This document shows, in pieces, positions 5,418-6,094 of a stretch of DNA of 6,094 bases. Made by a program: the position numbers and the translations under genes. This DNA comes from Aequorivita sp. (lineage in GTDB: Bacteria; Bacteroidota; Bacteroidia; Flavobacteriales; Flavobacteriaceae), in contig JAGQYZ010000068.1 of NCBI GenBank assembly GCA_020435865.1, positions 1-6,094 on the forward strand. Reading direction: 5' to 3'. Position 1 is the first letter of the stretch. Each line of letters opens with the position of its first letter. A model generated the notes under the pieces. The model made no database searches. It saw only the letters and a program-made list of their open reading frames with translations, and was not told where the DNA came from.

Positions 5418-6094
5418 ATGAGTCACGGAATTAAGCCCGGGGTAGCCACGGGAAAAGAAGTTCAAAAAATACATCAATACGCCAAAGAAAAAGGCTTTGC
5501 TATGCCTGCTGTGAATGTTGTGGGGTCTGATAGTGTTAATGCTGTTATGGAAACTGCAGCTGCACTCAATGCCCCAGTAATCATTCAATTTTCAAATGGC
5601 GGAGCACATTTTAATGCTGGAAAAGGGCTTTCTAATGAAAACGAGAAAGCTGCAATAGCTGGTGGCGTGGCCGGTGCAAAACATATCCACGAACTGGCAA
5701 AAGTTTATGGCGCTACCGTTATTCTTCACACAGACCATTGTGCTAAAAAATTACTTCCGTGGATTGACGGTTTGCTAGATGCTGGTGAAAAATTCTACAA
5801 TGAAACTGGAAAACCACTATACAGCTCACATATGATAGATCTTTCCGAAGAGCCTATTGAAGAAAATATTGAAATTTGCAAACGCTATTTAGAGCGTATG
5901 AGCAAAATAGGAATGACCCTAGAAATAGAGCTGGGTATTACTGGTGGCGAAGAAGACGGCGTAGATAACACCGATGTTGATTCCTCAAAATTATATACCC
6001 AACCAGAAGAAGTTGCATATGCTTACGAAGAGCTTTCAAAAATAAGCGATCAGTTTACTATTGCTGCTGCCTTTGGTAATGTACACGGAGTTTA
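5418..6094 (+). CDS. fbaA: Class II fructose-bisphosphate aldolase, N-terminal part (cut by window edge)
   Basis: The enzyme reversibly cleaves fructose 1,6-bisphosphate into dihydroxyacetone phosphate and glyceraldehyde 3-phosphate in cytoplasmic glycolysis and gluconeogenesis. The ATG at 5418 opens a frame of 225 codons plus two bases that runs off the right edge; the family is about 355-360 residues, so roughly 63% is present. The sequence closely follows the E. coli class IIA enzyme FbaA with an offset of three residues: HTDHCAKKLLPW gives D106 (catalytic, E. coli D109) and the zinc ligand H107 (H110); EIELGITGGEEDGVDN gives E171, E178 and E179 (E174, E181, E182); AAFGNVHGV gives the zinc ligand H223 (H226). 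The third zinc ligand (E. coli H264) lies beyond the window. MSHGIKPGVATGKEV is a normal N-terminus for this type, which supports the start. It is metal-dependent and unrelated to Schiff-base class I aldolases. Confidence 0.96.
   Translation, partial: MSHGIKPGVATGKEVQKIHQYAKEKGFAMPAVNVVGSDSVNAVMETAAALNAPVIIQFSNGGAHFNAGKGLSNENEKAAIAGGVAGAKHIHELAKVYGATVILHTDHCAKKLLPWIDGLLDAGEKFYNETGKPLYSSHMIDLSEEPIEENIEICKRYLERMSKIGMTLEIELGITGGEEDGVDNTDVDSSKLYTQPEEVAYAYEELSKISDQFTIAAAFGNVHGV

Noticed and set aside
5436..5452. GC-rich patch with CCCG and CGGG that could pair near the fbaA start.
   Set aside because: Only a 4-bp stem with a 9-nt loop inside codons of the conserved N-terminus (IKPGVATG); too weak to call a regulatory structure.
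5379..5588. Minus-strand open frame of 69 codons.
   Set aside because: It is antisense to the start of fbaA, which matches the class II aldolase family closely, and its product has no recognisable motif.

Overview
The window looks like ordinary core chromosome of a member of the Bacteroidota, most likely the family Flavobacteriaceae. The signs are AT-rich sequence, no Shine-Dalgarno sequences, -7 boxes of the Bacteroidota form TAnnTTTG ahead of most transcription units, a PorT protein (found only with the type IX secretion system), and a lipidated TamA homologue (TamL). The order ubiE - porT - TrmH-family methyltransferase - tamL is, from memory, a familiar flavobacterial arrangement. No mobile element, CRISPR array, tRNA, rRNA or phage gene was seen, and all spacers are under 170 bp.

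Layout: (1) 1-454, minus strand: the first 151 codons of trkA, the NAD-binding regulator of Trk potassium uptake, cut by the window edge. (2) 455-618: a divergent intergenic region with one -7 box facing each way. (3) 619-2064, plus strand: a tight two-gene unit with ubiE/menG (last methylation in menaquinone synthesis) and, 3 bp later, porT (type IX secretion). (4) 2051-2779 (possibly to 2815), minus strand: a SpoU/TrmH-family RNA 2'-O-methyltransferase whose 3' end overlaps porT tail to tail by 14 bp. (5) 2816-5374, plus strand: tamL, an 852-residue lipoprotein of the Omp85 superfamily, starting at TTG back to back with the methyltransferase. (6) 5418-6094, plus strand: the first 225 codons of class II fructose-bisphosphate aldolase (fbaA), cut by the right edge.

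Two products concern the outer membrane: PorT in protein secretion and TamL in envelope assembly with TamB, which is not in this window. The others are housekeeping: potassium homeostasis, respiratory quinone, RNA modification and glycolysis/gluconeogenesis. I do not see an undescribed system. The points most worth a second look are the overlapping divergent promoters between the methyltransferase and tamL, the non-ATG starts there, and the almost leaderless ubiE-porT transcript.
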